The notes under the pieces are model-generated. The model searched no databases and was not told where the DNA came from. It saw nothing but the letters and a program-made list of their open reading frames with translations. From contig OX457029.1 in assembly GCA_949752745.1 (NCBI GenBank), positions 47,546,228 to 47,610,227 on the forward strand: a stretch of 64,000 bases of DNA, given 5' to 3'. Positions within the stretch are counted from its first letter, which is position 1. Each line of letters opens with the position of its first letter. The stretch comes from Protula sp. h YS-2021. Taxonomy: Eukaryota > Annelida > Polychaeta > Sabellida > Serpulidae. Both the position numbers and the translations under genes were made by a program. Shown piece by piece: positions 23,414 through 35,747 of the stretch.

Positions 23414-24151
23414 ATGTATAAATGCAACATTTGTTTGAAATCTTACGATTGGCCACAAAGTCTTAAAAGGCACTTAAAGAATGCTCACACTTCAGAAGAA
23501 GAAGAATTGGAGATAGATATGGAAAACCCTGTAAAACCACCTATCACTGAAACTTTAGATGAGTCTTCTATGGAAAGTCAAAGCGTCAACATGACTGAAA
23601 AGAATGCACATGCTTGTACAGAATGTGGTGCGTTATACAACAGTCAAGAAGCTTTGTTCAAACACATGGAACATTGTGTTGAGGGTGATGATGACGGCAG
23701 CTCTGAAAGTGAGTCAGAAACAGACTCTGAAAGTGAGTCAGAAACAGACTCTGTTTGGTATGATATGGTTCAAGAAGTCTACGATGAATATGATAAGAAA
23801 TTTCAAGAAAAGGTTTCAGAATATGAAGAACAAGGGCTTGAAGATGCGCGTGACATAGCAAGTGATGACTTTCGACCCATTTATAAGCGTCGACTTAAAC
23901 AACTGTTTATGAGACTATTCAAATATGCCCAACGTTTACAACAAAACGAACATTATGAAACCATTTTAGAAGACTTCAATTACTTTGTTGATGAAAAACA
24001 TTACGAGTATTCAAAGGCACTAAAGGCGGCTATAAGAAGAAACGATGCATTCTTTGAAGAGCTTCTAGATGAGGAGGAGCAAGATGAAAGCAGTGACGAA
24101 GAAAGTGATATGGATGCCAGTGAACAGAGTGAAGCAGATGGAGAAAAATAG
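23414..24151 (+). CDS. Acidic two-zinc-finger protein of the palindromic element
   Basis: A 245-aa intronless ORF. Residues 4-25 form a classical C2H2 finger (C-x2-C-x12-H-x4-H). Residues ~68-88 form a second finger ending in Cys (C-x2-C-x12-H-x3-C). Then comes a Ser/Glu/Asp run with a duplicated 'SESESETDSESESETDS' type stretch, a helical segment with 'DFRPIYKRRLKQLFMRLFKY' and 'NEHYETILEDFNYFV', and a strongly acidic C-terminus. It is preceded by a TATA box and followed by AATAAA at 24173-24178 and again at 24275-24280, so it looks like a complete transcription unit. The fingers suggest nucleic-acid binding, perhaps of the element's own arms; the helical part has no function I can name. Similar acidic finger proteins are, to my memory, found near Polinton-type genes, but this is unverified. 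Confidence 0.8.
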   Translation: MYKCNICLKSYDWPQSLKRHLKNAHTSEEEELEIDMENPVKPPITETLDESSMESQSVNMTEKNAHACTECGALYNSQEALFKHMEHCVEGDDDGSSESESETDSESESETDSVWYDMVQEVYDEYDKKFQEKVSEYEEQGLEDARDIASDDFRPIYKRRLKQLFMRLFKYAQRLQQNEHYETILEDFNYFVDEKHYEYSKALKAAIRRNDAFFEELLDEEEQDESSDEESDMDASEQSEADGEK

Positions 24152-24344
24152 ACTTATTTGACTAAACATTATAATAAAGACTTTGTAAATCTATAAATGT
24201 TATAATATTGTTATAGATTTAAGCTGTATATATTTAAGTGTATTTAAGTGTATTTAAATGTATTTAAATGTATTAATAAACCTATTCAACATATGTCTTG
24301 TTTTTTCTTTGCTTGAACTACAACTTGTTGAACAGTTTGTTAAA

Positions 24345-25862
24345 CAGCATGTTGTTGAAAAAGTTGAACATATTCAACATGTTGCTGAACATGTTGAACA
24401 TGTTCAACTTGTGCAACAACATGTTGAACATGTTGAACATGTTGCTGAACATGTTGAACATGTTGAACATGTTGTTGAACATGTTGAACATGTTGTTGAA
24501 CATGTTGAACATGTTCAACTTGTTAAACATGTTGTTGAACATGTTGAACATGTTGTTGAACATGTTCAACAACATGTTGAACATGTTGAACAACAGCTTG
24601 TTAAACAATTGTTGTACAATTGCTAAACAACTTGTTGAACAATAGTTTGACGTAAAAAAATAATTCAAACACATGTTTGAATGGTGGGCGCGCGCCATTC
24701 CAATAACCCACCTATGCACAAACTACTGTAAAACTAAGACATCAAACTGAATTCAATGGTGAAATTTTCATTCAAATCGGTTAACCATAACGAAAGTTAT
24801 TACACTTTTCCCACTTTTTAAAAAGTTAAAATGGCGAATGTCAAATTATGCCTACAGCCAGCTGCGCAAATAGCCCATGACTACATTATAACAAAAACTA
24901 GATATAAAACTGAACCAAACAGTGAAAGTTTCATGCAAATCGACCAACTATAGCGAAAGTTATGCCAATTTTCCACTTTTTACAAGGTTAAAATGGCGGC
25001 ATGTTACAAAAATGCATACAGCCACCGGTGTAAATAGCCTGTGACCACTTTATAACAAAACTAGATATAAAACTGAATCAAACAGTGAAATTTTCATGCA
25101 AATCCGTCAACTATAGCGAAAGTTATCCCACTTTTTCACTTTTTACAAAGTTAAAATGGCGGCATGTCACATTATGCATACAACCACCGGTGTAAATAGC
25201 CCGTGACCACTTAATGTTAAAACTTTACATAAAACTGAATCAAACAGTGAAATTTTCATGCAAATCCGTCAACTATAGCGAAAGTTATCCCACTTTTTCA
25301 CTTTTTACAAAGTTAAAATGGCTGCATGTCACATTATCCATACAGCCAGCTGCGCAAATAGCCTGTGACCACTTTATAACAAAACTAGATATAAAACTGA
25401 ATCAAACAGTGAAATTTTCATGTAAATCGACCAAGTATAACGAAAGTTATCCCACTTTTTCACTTTTTACACAGTTAAAATGGCGACATGTTACAAATAT
25501 GCAAAGTTCCACACTTCAACGGAAGTCCGTTATTTCAAATTACGAAAACAAAATGACGTTTCGTTTACGCACACTCTGCTGTGACCTTTACCCTTCATCA
25601 TGACGTCATCTCAACACGCGCGCGCGCTCCATGCAAAAACTGAAGCAGATAGAAACAAACAGACACTATGACGTCACTTCCGGTCCAGACATGATGACGT
25701 CACTTCCAGACAGTATGACGTCACAAAGTGACCCAAAACTCCGCTCCAGACATGATGACGTCATTTCCAGACAGTATGACGTCATTATGACGTCACAATG
25801 ATTGACAGGTGGCAGCAGGCTTAATTACCTTAATTGACTTAATTGACTTAATTGGCTTAATT
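24345..25862 (-). repeat. Right arm of the palindromic element
   Basis: Reverse complement of the left arm, with five instead of six ~163-bp units (markers near 24818, 24985, 25148, 25310, 25473) and a shorter AACATGTT array. The missing unit corresponds to one of the two left units near 21913 and 22077. That accounts for most of the arm length difference. Confidence 0.85.
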
Positions 25863-28029
25863 GATCACGTGATTGATGACGTCACGATGATTGACTGCAG
25901 CAGAACTCTCGTTTTCACACTACTTAAAACCTTCTTTAAACACAAGAAACTTTTGTAATTCAATTAATGGGACAACTATAATATTTTAACAAAGAAACTG
26001 GAGATATTGTACGTTAATCAGGTTTAGATTTGTCCCATTTACATATCGCTGCGACATCAAGCCAATTCGTACTTTCGGATCTTCTAGACTGAGGGGTCTT
26101 TTAGACTGCAAATTTTTAGGATAACTCGGATATTTGTCACTGATAGTGTGTGTATTAAAAATGCCAATGTTAAAATATTATAATTGCTACTCAATTCATA
26201 GTTTAGGTAGAACATGCGAAATGATTGAATTTTATACATCTTAAAATAAGATTATCCAGAGACATTTTAAAAAGCCGGTTTTTAGTGAATCAAGAACAGA
26301 AGGCTTGCAGGATAGCAAAAAAAAGTGAGAGTAGCATTTTGAAAAGTGGTTAGTGAAACATTTTTTAAGGCTGGCATTTACCTGCCTTCTGACGGATCCC
26401 ACAAAAGTCTAAAATTTAAAGAATCTGCCCAAAACTACTTGAAGCAAAAGAACTATTTTGAAAAACTTCATACTTGCTTTCAAACGTGAGTATCAAGTCA
26501 GTCTTTGGGTGCGCACAATAAAATAAAACATCACCTGAAGAGCATTAATCTAAAATTTAACAAAAATACAAATCGAGTTGCAGGAACCAACGCATTTAAA
26601 AAAAAACTTCACAAAAGTTTTAAAATATTGTCAGTTGGCCCTAATTTTGGCGAAGAGCTAAAAATGCAGTTTCTCAGGAGATGACTACGTAGAGAATTTT
26701 TGTGAAAAAAAATAGAAAACAATTCGATCAAAACTGCGGCAGAAGCATTTTAAATAAATGTTTATATACGTACATACATAAATACAGACGATGAATGCCC
26801 CGCCGCCACTGATGTGATAAGAAACCGATTTTACTCTTACAGCTTGTAGCTTTACCATATTAATAAACATTAGTTAGAATATCTACATGACATATATGAG
26901 CATAATTAACGCGCGATGTGCTACCAGTGAAGAGCGCCTGTTCGTTACAAAATAAATTGTTATGCAAGCAGTCCGTGGGAATGAACCCACAATAGCAAAC
27001 AACGATGAGTATTAGATGAGTATTGGAATCTTTACCACAAGTTTGATTTAAGTAACAAAGATAACAAATGTGTTAGTAATCCGATTAAAAATCTAACAGA
27101 AGTACCATTTTAAACGCACTCAAAATAATTTTAAAAAATGCATAATTTTTGTTTAGTTTTGGCTGATCAGACTAATATATCGGTGGAGAAACATACGACA
27201 CATCGACGATAATCAAACCACGATATGAAGGGATATTTTGACCAACCGAAATGCCCCCACCCCCACAAACAAAACAAATAAAAATAATAATGAAGTCCGT
27301 GTGGGTTTCACTACCTAGGAAACATTTTTGTCAAATTTCAAAATGACGGGATCAAAAATGTATGAGAAATAACACTACCACGAAAACGGATTCTAGAATC
27401 AAAGGGGAGCGCACCACAGCCTAGCAAGAAAGTTATGGCAACTAAATATAAATAAAAAAAAATAGAAAAAACTTATATCGTAAGTTCACGACATGTTAAT
27501 TAATAATTTTGGATTTTCGGAGTGGTGAGTGCGAATAATAGGTTTGGGTGGGAGGAGGAGGGCGGTCGAATGTCGTCTATATAACTGACGTAGTGCGTGT
27601 TCCAATTAAAACATGCGGTATGACAGGTTGTATAACTGTCGGTTTGCAGTGAACGGGGTTGGGGAGCGGAGGATGGCGGGGGAGTAGGGGGCTGTCGGTT
27701 CCAGAAATGTAAAATGTTGTTTTGAATGTGCGCTTGTTGTAAAAACCGAGAATTAAAGAGGGTTTGATAATTTCTTATAGGACAATGTGACGATATCTGT
27801 GACACAATAAGAGGGGCCATCTCCTGTACCGAGCAAGAATGTAGTCCCAAGCTGACCCCAAGAAAAAAGAAGTTAAGAAAGGAAGTGTATCGATTGAGAA
27901 GTTAACTATGGTGTGTTTCTAAAAGCACTTAAAAGACAAGTAAAACGAAGAAGCTGGATACTTTATTATCTCAGTTATCTCAGTATCTACCCCGGGATAC
28001 CGTTAACTCATAGCTACACAAATTAAGAT
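25863..28029. other. Gene-free stretch right of the palindromic element
   Basis: Directly outside the right arm, 'gatgacgtcacgatgattgac' and 'gcagcag' resemble the arm itself, as if another copy or an older element edge were here. The rest shows only short frames; a 116-codon minus frame at 27500-27850 has no recognisable features. Confidence 0.45.
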
Positions 28030-29918
28030 AGCGAACAGATCTAAGAAAGGTATTCGATGGTCTCTTAGGGACAAAATGATAGCTCTTTCTATCTTTTATC
28101 AAAGTAGGAAAGCGTACAAAATTCTGGGAAAACTTTTCAACTTGCCATCAAAAAGAACTCTACTTAGAACGTTGCAAAGGTCTAATGTTACTGCTGGATT
28201 CAGTGAAAAAATTTCAACGCTCTGAAATTAAAAATGTTGGCAATGTCACCCCAAGACAGACAATGTGTTTTGATTTTTGACGAAATGTCACTGAAGTTTT
28301 GTTTTTGTCCTATAATTCGGGAAAAGATCACATAGAAGGTTTTGAGGATTTGGGGAATATTGGGCAATCCCAATATGTGGCCAATCATGCATTGTGTTTT
28401 TAGTCAGGGGGCTGTTTTCAAAATGGAAACAACCGGTTGGATATTTTTAAGTCCAGGTCCGATATCTGCAAATATTCTGAAATCACTCACACGATCGTGC
28501 ATACAGAAATTAAATTCCTTAGGATTACATGTCAAAGTGCTAGTTTGTGATCAAGGGGCATATAATAGATCTTTCCTAAAATCGCAAGAGGGTGTTTCTG
28601 TTAATAATCCCTTCTAAATTATAGATAATAAAAAAGTGTATGTAATGTACTACCCTCCAAATCTTTTGAAAAACGTGAGAAACAACTTGAAAAAGCACGG
28701 TTTTATACACGAAACGAACCCAATCAAATGGGATTACATCCATGCTTTTTACGAATTTGACTCTCAGCTCTCCATTCGAATTCCACCTAAGCTTCAAGAT
28801 ATTCATATTAATTTACCGGCCTTCACAAATATGAGGGTGAGTTTAGCAGCTCAGGTTCTTAATCATACTGTGGCCGCCGGGATTACTTCCCTTATTTCTA
28901 TTGGTAAAGTGCCGGGAGAGGCTTTATACACTGCCCAGTTTGTAGAATTATTTGATCAGTTATTTAATATATTTAATAGCTGCAGTGATAAAAGTTCGCA
29001 ACAATACAGACATGCCCTTAGTCAGGAAAGTACACATTGGGATCTGCTGGAAAAATCGCTAAATTATGCTTTGAAATCTAAAGTTACCTTCAGGTAAAAA
29101 CTTTGCCATGCATTGAAGGTTGGAAGTTGTCCATTTGCAATCTGAAGTTATTAGGACAAGACCTGAAGGAAAATCACAGCTTTAAGTTTTTATTAACAAA
29201 CGGACTTAACCAAAACTGTGCAGAAAATATGTTTTCTATTATTCGTGGTAAGGGAGGACTCAGAGATAATCTCAATCCCGAACAGTTTAGGGCCGCTTTC
29301 AGGCGGTTAGTTGTTGACCAGCCTCTCATAACAAGTGAATCATCCAACTGTCAATCCGATATGGATCAAGTCCTGCTTGATTTTTCTGCGATAACCTCTC
29401 AGTCGGAAAGAACACTCTCGTTTATTTCAAAAGAATCAGATCAGAAAGAAGTGGAGTCTAGTCAGGCCGCTCATGAATTACAAAAGTTACGAATATATAT
29501 AACATACCGTTTCAGAATGTTGCCGCACATATCGCTGGATATATCTTGCGTAAAATTCAATTTACTTGTTCATCCTGTAATGCAGAATTCGCGTTGCCGT
29601 GCCCATCTGAGAATAATGAGATTGACGTATTTTCGAGAAAAAAAGGCTTTGAAGGAAGTTGGTACGTTAATTTATCCGTCCAAATTATTTGCTTCTTTTA
29701 TTGAAAATGTCGAAGACATGTTCGTTATAAGCTTTCTTAAAATTATGCACATGACAAATGTTATGGGTAGGCTAGAATACATGGTAAAACATTTGCACAG
29801 AGATTTGATCAGTTGTGGAAACGAGGAATCTAAAATTAAGGTTCAAAGTGGTTGTAAACTTTATCTGAAAAAAAAGAACGCATGCCGCCTTAGAAGGAGC
29901 AAATATCACAAGTTGTGA
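28030..29918 (+). pseudogene. P-element/THAP9-like transposase pseudogene
   Basis: Fragments in changing frames together follow the order of P-element-type transposases. Around 28040-28290 comes the first catalytic region ('CVLIFDEMSL', with Asp). At 28320-28420 is the 'HIEGFEDLGN' segment and 'NHALCF', the latter in another frame. At 28440-28580 is 'GYF/SPGPISANIL'-type sequence and the second Asp ('VKVLVCDQGAYN'). At 29103-29330 is the C-terminal 'TNGLNQNCAENMFSIIRGKGG' motif, cited in part, typical of THAP9 relatives. At least one in-frame stop (28615-28617) and several frameshifts (near 28320, 28420 and 29098) interrupt it, so it is dead. No THAP finger is found at the 5' side. Confidence 0.7.
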
Positions 29919-30059
29919 TTCCTACCAGCCATTTTCAAGTTCAAAGCGGAACAGAAAAATTCTGAAGCTTATGATTTTATGGTGCTTTTTGGCAGCATGT
30001 TTTAGACAATATATCTTTTACTCTAAACAAGCTTATCGGTGTTGCAAAACTTAATAAGA

Positions 30060-30315
30060 GATTTTAATTTCGAAAATATCAGCTTGTAGACTACGAAGCC
30101 ATCACTATGGGTTTTCCAATGTATTACATTGGTTATCGCGATCCATAACAAATAAAAAATTCTTTGGAACATATAAAACTACATGGGTAACTTTACCAAT
30201 TGCCCTGATGCTATGTTTACTATGCCTGTCAACCATCCGACCAATCAACGCACGCTGCAGTTCCTATCATGCGATCGAACCATTCCCAACTTATCGCGGT
30301 CCGAATAGCAGGAGA
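30060..30315 (+). repeat. Left inverted terminal repeat of the DIRS element
   Basis: Begins near 'ttaatttcgaaaatatcag' and includes 'cttgtagactacgaagccat'. Matches the reverse complement of 36350-36610 with scattered differences. Confidence 0.8.
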
Positions 30316-31144
30316 TTTTTCTCCGGTAAAAATTTTGTTAAAATGACAAATTAAAATCAAGGTAAATGCATACTTTTTTGATATTATTTATCTTGGATGA
30401 TACCTCTACTTATACTGTAATTTTACTGGCTTCGGGTACATTTTGAATGGTTTTGCTGACTCTGCTGATTCCTACACGTTTGGTTCTTGATTTTGTCAGA
30501 CCGGCTTTCGTTCGGTAAGTTCATCCCTGCCATCAGAATGTAGTGCAGGTTATATGTAATAGACAATGAGATGGTTTCTGAGCGATTTTCTCAGTTTCCA
30601 TTTCGAGGGTTGAACTCATTGTCAGCAAACAGTTTGCATTGAGTAGGCTCTGCAAACAGGATGGTTTGTTTCTACATTCCACTGTCTTTATTCCTTTTGC
30701 CAGCGATAGGGCTTTGTAGGCAGTTAGACACGTAGCTAGCATGGATTGGGGGAGTTTTTTACTTTTATTACCTCGATACTGCGGCAACTTATTTGAGAGA
30801 GTAGCATACACTTTCCTCTTTCGTGTTTTAACACGCCTAGGTTGCCTGCTGTGGTGTTGTTTTTTCGCGGTGGGAATAAAGTATCTGCTTCTGTACACAT
30901 TTGACTCGGTACAGAATCAATCATGTGGCCGGAACAGCGGCGTCGTATCTGTAGCAGGTACGACAACTCCAAACTACGGCTGTTGGAGCAACACCTATGT
31001 GGTGTTATCTTCCATAACAGGTCGTGGTACAGGGTTAGCGTGGGGATGTTTTCCCTGTGTTTTTGACACCGTATGTTAATCCGTGGCAGTGACGGTTCCA
31101 CTACAGTAATTTGTTTGTGGCAATTTCTTACTGTTTTGCCAGTC

Positions 31145-31525
31145 GTGTTGCCACCGATTCGCTGTGCTCAGGCATCGTGTTGCCACCGGCCCGATGTACT
31201 CACGGGTCTGTTGCCACCGACTCGCTGTGCTGATGCGTCGTGTTGCCACCGACTTGATGTACCCACGGGTTGGGTTGCCACCGATTTGCTGTGCTCGCGG
31301 GTCGTGTTGCCACGACTCACTTTGCTCACGGGTCGTGTTGCCACCGACTCGCTGTGCTCACGGTCGTGTTTCCACCTACTCGACGTACTCAGAGGTCGTG
31401 TTGATTGCTGTGCTCGAGGATCGAGTTGCCACCGACTCGCTTTGCTCGCAGATCGTGTTGCCACCGACTCCCTATACTCACGGGTCGTGTTGCCACCGTC
31501 TTGCTGTGAGCACGGGTCGTATTTG
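31145..31525 (+). repeat. 32-bp minisatellite in the DIRS leader
   Basis: About twelve copies of a ~32-bp unit ('cgtgttgccaccgactcgct' + 'gtgctcacgggt'). It keeps two frames open on plus (31073-31591, 31164-31802) and one on minus, which I treat as artefacts. Confidence 0.8.
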
Positions 31526-31785
31526 CAACGGCTTTGGTGCCACCAGCAGTGGCTGCTGCGATATGCACCGTTTCTATGTAATTATGAGTAGTATCTGCGA
31601 TGACTCGCCGTGTTATGGGCTGTTATTGCAACGTGTCGCTGCGTTTACGGAGCGGGATTATGGCAATTTCTTGCAAACACCTCTTCTGTTGCGGCAATTT
31701 CATGTTGTTGTTTTAAAAAAACAACACAAAGTAAACAGTTTAATGGTGTTTAAAATTATGTTGTTATCATTAATAAACGCTGTTT

Positions 31786-33769
31786 ATGACACATTGTGGT
31801 AGCAGTTTTTGTATGCTTCTTGCTCTGTTGATTTTAGAGTCGCTGCAAATGCCAAAATCTTGCGCACACATCAAGCGTGCTGGTGATCTCCATTCACATC
31901 TAGACGACTCCGTGTTCGCGTTTATACTTCAGCAGCAAGAGTCGGAAAGGGTTCGGAATAGAGGTCGCACGCGTTCCAAGAGCGACGGGTCATCGATGTC
32001 GATGCAAGCCCTTTCACCTTGTATTTTGTCTACAGAGGTTATGCCGCATACGGATACTCAGGATACACTGCCATCGGCGAAAGTGATTCCTAAGATTATT
32101 CCGTTGCCGCTTATAAAGTCTGTTGATTCTTCGCAATCTGTGTATGTGCCGCAGCAGATCCCAGTTGATGTCACGTCTCCCACTGGAACTGCGTTGCGTT
32201 AGTGACTGCGGCTCCTGCACTGCAGGCCTCCGTTTAATCGCTTTTGCATGCACCTTTACACACAGATACACCAAAGGATACCAATACAGTGCCACTTGAG
32301 TGCATCGATGCAGCAATTGGCTGCTCCCGCTGACTTATACGTTACAATCTCCACGGTAGTGAAACAAGTGTTGCCAGGGTCTGTCTTCGGAGAATGGCGC
32401 TGTCTCCTCTGAAGAAGTTTGCGTTGGGTTTGAACTTGCACCCAGAAACGTTATGCCACGCATCGGATGAAGAGTTGAAGATGTTGCGTAATCTAGCATC
32501 CAGGTAGGGATCGGTGGCGTCGGCAACGTCGCGCCTTAACTCAGCTCCGTCCGCCACCATAACGACCGAACCTTTTTCATTGAAGGACAGGGAGTTGCCA
32601 CCGCCTCTCCTTCCTCTCAGTGCACCAACTCAACCGCTGGCGGATAAATCACGTACTGTACGTCGTAGCGTAGTGTATGAATCCTCCTCAGCTAACCGTG
32701 TGTTACTGCGACTTCATCGCCCACGGTGGTACCGCCACCGGTGGTACTCGTTTTTTTTTTTTTTTGCAGACTATAGCATCAGATGCTCTGCAGCCCGTCA
32801 CATATCAGCACGCGCCACGGAAGAAGTTTAGACCTTTCAGGCCGGTACGTACTGGAATGGAGCTTCCGCCGGAAGGGCGGGAAGAGACGTCAACGGTGGA
32901 TTTTTCGGCAGCGGATTTTCCATTCAAAGTCATTCTCAGGTTTATTGCCGATAACTTTTCAGCGTCGTTAGTAGCCTTGCAGCCGCAGTCAGCAGGCCGG
33001 CTTTGTTTTTTACCGCTCAATCGTAGCCTCCAAGTTCATGACATTATCCACGGCTCAATGCGTAGTCAACGTCCTACAGGCATGAATGGAAGAGTTGCGT
33101 TTATTGCCATCAAAAATGTTACACGTCAAGATGACGTCATATCAGTCCAATAATGGTATACTGCCGGTTCAACCGCTGGTCTATCCCAAGGCTATGGTGC
33201 CCTATCTACCGATTAATCCCGACTCGAGTGTACCGTTAGCGGAGCGTGATTCGGCTTTTGGAGAAGGTAGTCAGGAAATCAATGCGTACCTTGTCTTTCC
33301 AAGATGCAGCATTTCAGGCGCTCCGTAAGTTCGTCGATCCCGGCACCAACGTACTCTTTGACAGGGTGCTTGATTCCTGGTCGCTGCGTCATCGGATTTA
33401 TTGAAGTTAAACGCTTATTTGCTGTTGTCATTGGTGGTCTTACGTAGGGATCAGGTGTTGCCGCACTCAAACATCAGAGCAATCATAGATGCCAGGAAAC
33501 TGCGGTTCGCTCCCATAGACAATCAGTCGGATTTGTTTCCGCCAGAGCTACTTTAGAGTGTGATTGAGGCGGCGCGGGTACGCTGGCAAGACGCATTAAT
33601 GTGCAAGGTACTTACGCCACGGGTCGGTTCAACGAAGCAACGTCACACGACCGCTCTACCTACAGCTACGCAACGGAAGAGGCAGAGTACGACTCCATTC
33701 TCGACGCCCCAGCCAAAGAAGAACAAATTGGACACAAAAAAGCAGGCTGCCACTCCTAAGCAGAGGTAG
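31786..33769 (+). pseudogene. Degenerate gag-like region of the DIRS element
   Basis: Several open pieces in different frames (31786-32202, 32677-33153, 33560-33769). By position this is ORF1 (gag) of DIRS. The last piece ends in a Lys/Gln/Pro-rich stretch ('PKKNKLDTKKQAATPKQR'), typical for the end of DIRS gag proteins. No firm domain is recognised; the assignment rests on position. Confidence 0.5.
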
Positions 33770-33950
33770 CAACCAATTAAAGTATCCGGCGCAGATCGCG
33801 CGACGATCTCTGCCAGAAACTTTCGGTTCTTGTTGAGAATTGGCTGGTCAGTCTCACGAATCGAACGTAAATGTGCCCGTAGGGTAAAGACTAAAGAATT
33901 TTTGGCAAACCTGGCGGGCTCTTGGAGCTCTCAAAAATATACTCCGGTGG

Positions 33951-35155
33951 TTGCGATGGGGTTATTCTTTGCCCTTTGCAAGATACAGGTCGAGTTGTCA
34001 TAGTCTTCCACCGTTAGCCAAGCTTCCTAATCCTTCTTTAGCCACGACGTACGATCAAAATCCAGAAAAGCAACTTGTGTTGCAACGAATGGTGCAAGAG
34101 TTCTTAGACAAGACTGCTGTAGAAAAGATGCCAGTACTCACACCTGCGTTCTTCGTGTCTTTCTTGTTCCGAAAAAATCAGGATTTGTGGGCGGTGTTTG
34201 TGGATTTGTGGCATTTACGGTAGGGGTCAAAATTATTGTTTTTTTTTTGCTCTCTCCTTCGGATTGTCAACGGTTCCGTTTCTGTTTATTCAAATAATGA
34301 AGGTACTCAAAAGGTTGAGTCGTCAAAAAAGGTTGTTGTTGTTCCAATATCTGGACGACTGGTTGTTAGTAAATGCAGACAGGAAGTTGCTCCTATCACA
34401 CTTGGATGTTGTGTTAAGTCGCTGTGGGGTCCTGGGTTTCCTGGCCAATAACAAAAAGTCATAGCTGGTTCCCATTCAGAAAATAGAGTTTCTGGGGGAG
34501 TTGTTGGATTTCCCGTGTGCCAGAGCTTTTCCCACACAAAACATAGTCCGCAAAATATTGTTACTCATTGCCACGATTGTCTCCACACTCAAACCCCCAG
34601 TAGCTCAACTAGAGTCTCTTCTCGGGTTGTCAGTCGTAACAGAAAAGAAGGTCCAGTTGGGCAGGTGTCATTTTCGGGAGTTTCAGCGGGTGGTCTTGAA
34701 GGCTTTACGTCACGGCAGGTTGCCGCCACGTTGTGAAAGGTTGTCGTTGCTAGGTCTAAGGGGTCTGGAATGGTGGTGTGTCAACCCAATCTTTTGGTCG
34801 TGTTCCCTTTTCTCTCCCAGCACCATCGAAGCAAGTGCAGGCGGACGCTTCTTGCACCGGGTGGGGTGTTGTTTTCCAAGGTCGCGTGTGGAAGGGCTCC
34901 TGGTCGGATCACGAACGACGCTTGCATATCAATGTATTGGAACAGAAAGCTTATCAAACTCTGCAAGCACTTCTATGCGGTCATGTAGTTCAGTTTCTCG
35001 TAGACAATCAGTCGGCGGATTTGGTTAGGTCCTTTCAATTGGAACGGCCTTTTCCGGATAGGACAGTGGTGCCTTGGGATATGTCATTGGTGTTGAAGTA
35101 TCTCACATCGCCACTTTTCCATCATTCCATCATTTCGGACCAATTGTTTACCTAA
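33951..35155 (+). pseudogene. DIRS reverse transcriptase and RNase H, frameshifted
   Basis: The RT active-site motif 'FQYLDDWLLV' is at about 34342-34371 (YLDD from 34348), preceded by 'SFGLSTVPFLF', where DIRS RTs have a similar stretch. In another frame from 34778 comes an RNase H-like domain with 'ADASCTGWGVVFQG' and 'HINVLEQKAYQTL', the standard signature of DIRS/Ngaro RNase H. The two need at least one frameshift to join, and the part before the RT core ends in stops. Non-functional. Confidence 0.8.
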
Positions 35156-35156
35156 A

Positions 35157-35747
35157 GTGTGTGTTTCTGGTGGCATTGGCCTCGGGTACACGCCGCGGGG
35201 AAATAAATGTTGTCAGTTAGGTCAATGGCTCTTGGGAGGCGGTGTTAGGTCACTTGGGAGTATCGATACGGCATCCCTATGTCACGAATCCCTGCTACGC
35301 GCGTACGTTAAACGCTCGGCTACGTATCGCAGACCGTTGCAACGTCGTCTGTTTATCTGATTCATGCAAAGTATTGCGGTAGATCTGTCGAAAGCGTCGA
35401 TTTCGAATTATATCAAGAAAACCATATTGTTAGGATATGATGATATGATTAAAGAGCCTGAAAATGTAATCAAAAAGAGATTATCAATTAAGGCTCATCA
35501 GATCAGAAATGTGGCGTACTCCTTGCTTAGTACTAATGGGATGTCAATGTGTGAATTGTTGCGCGTTGGTTGTTGGGCGTCGCCTAACACTTTTCTTAAG
35601 CATTATTTGCAAGAGTATACAACTAATGCGTTGAGTAATTTGCATAGTCTTGGTCCCTTTGTTGCTGCTCAATCAGTGATTCATAACAGTTCTCCGTCTT
35701 GCAGGATTTCTCAGTATTCGTATGGGAAGAAGCATTACAAGAAGTAG
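35157..35747 (+). pseudogene. DIRS tyrosine recombinase, C-terminal part
   Basis: The frame 35364-35747 contains the H-x-x-R box ('KAHQIRNVAYSLL') and, 38 residues later, the region of the nucleophilic tyrosine ('NTFLKHYLQEY'), both in the spacing of DIRS recombinases. The N-terminal part lies in other frames upstream (35157-35360). This enzyme would integrate the circular DNA intermediate. Confidence 0.8.

Larger units (their letters stand above)
21213..25862. mobile_element. 4.65-kb palindromic element with one zinc-finger gene
   Basis: Two long inverted arms (21213 to ~22950 and ~24345 to 25862) enclose a ~1.4 kb unique centre with one complete-looking gene (23414-24151). The outer ends are tandem 9-mers (aattaagcc, aattaagtc) with TTAA at both edges. 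Inward follow a TGACGTCA-rich block, a ~163-bp tandem array and an AACATGTT array. Compared by eye, the arms look nearly identical over long stretches, implying recent formation or ongoing homogenisation. No transposase, integrase or polymerase is visible. It could be a non-autonomous foldback-like transposon, a derivative of a larger virus-like element (a two-finger acidic gene is reminiscent of Polinton accessory genes), or a new class. Confidence 0.8.

Noticed and set aside
21472..25603. Identical 129-codon ORFs in both arms of the palindrome
   Set aside because: They run across the 163-bp tandem units; identity reflects arm identity, not gene function.
31073..31802. ORFs of 98-212 codons in the 31 kb region
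   Set aside because: Produced by the 32-bp minisatellite in the DIRS leader.
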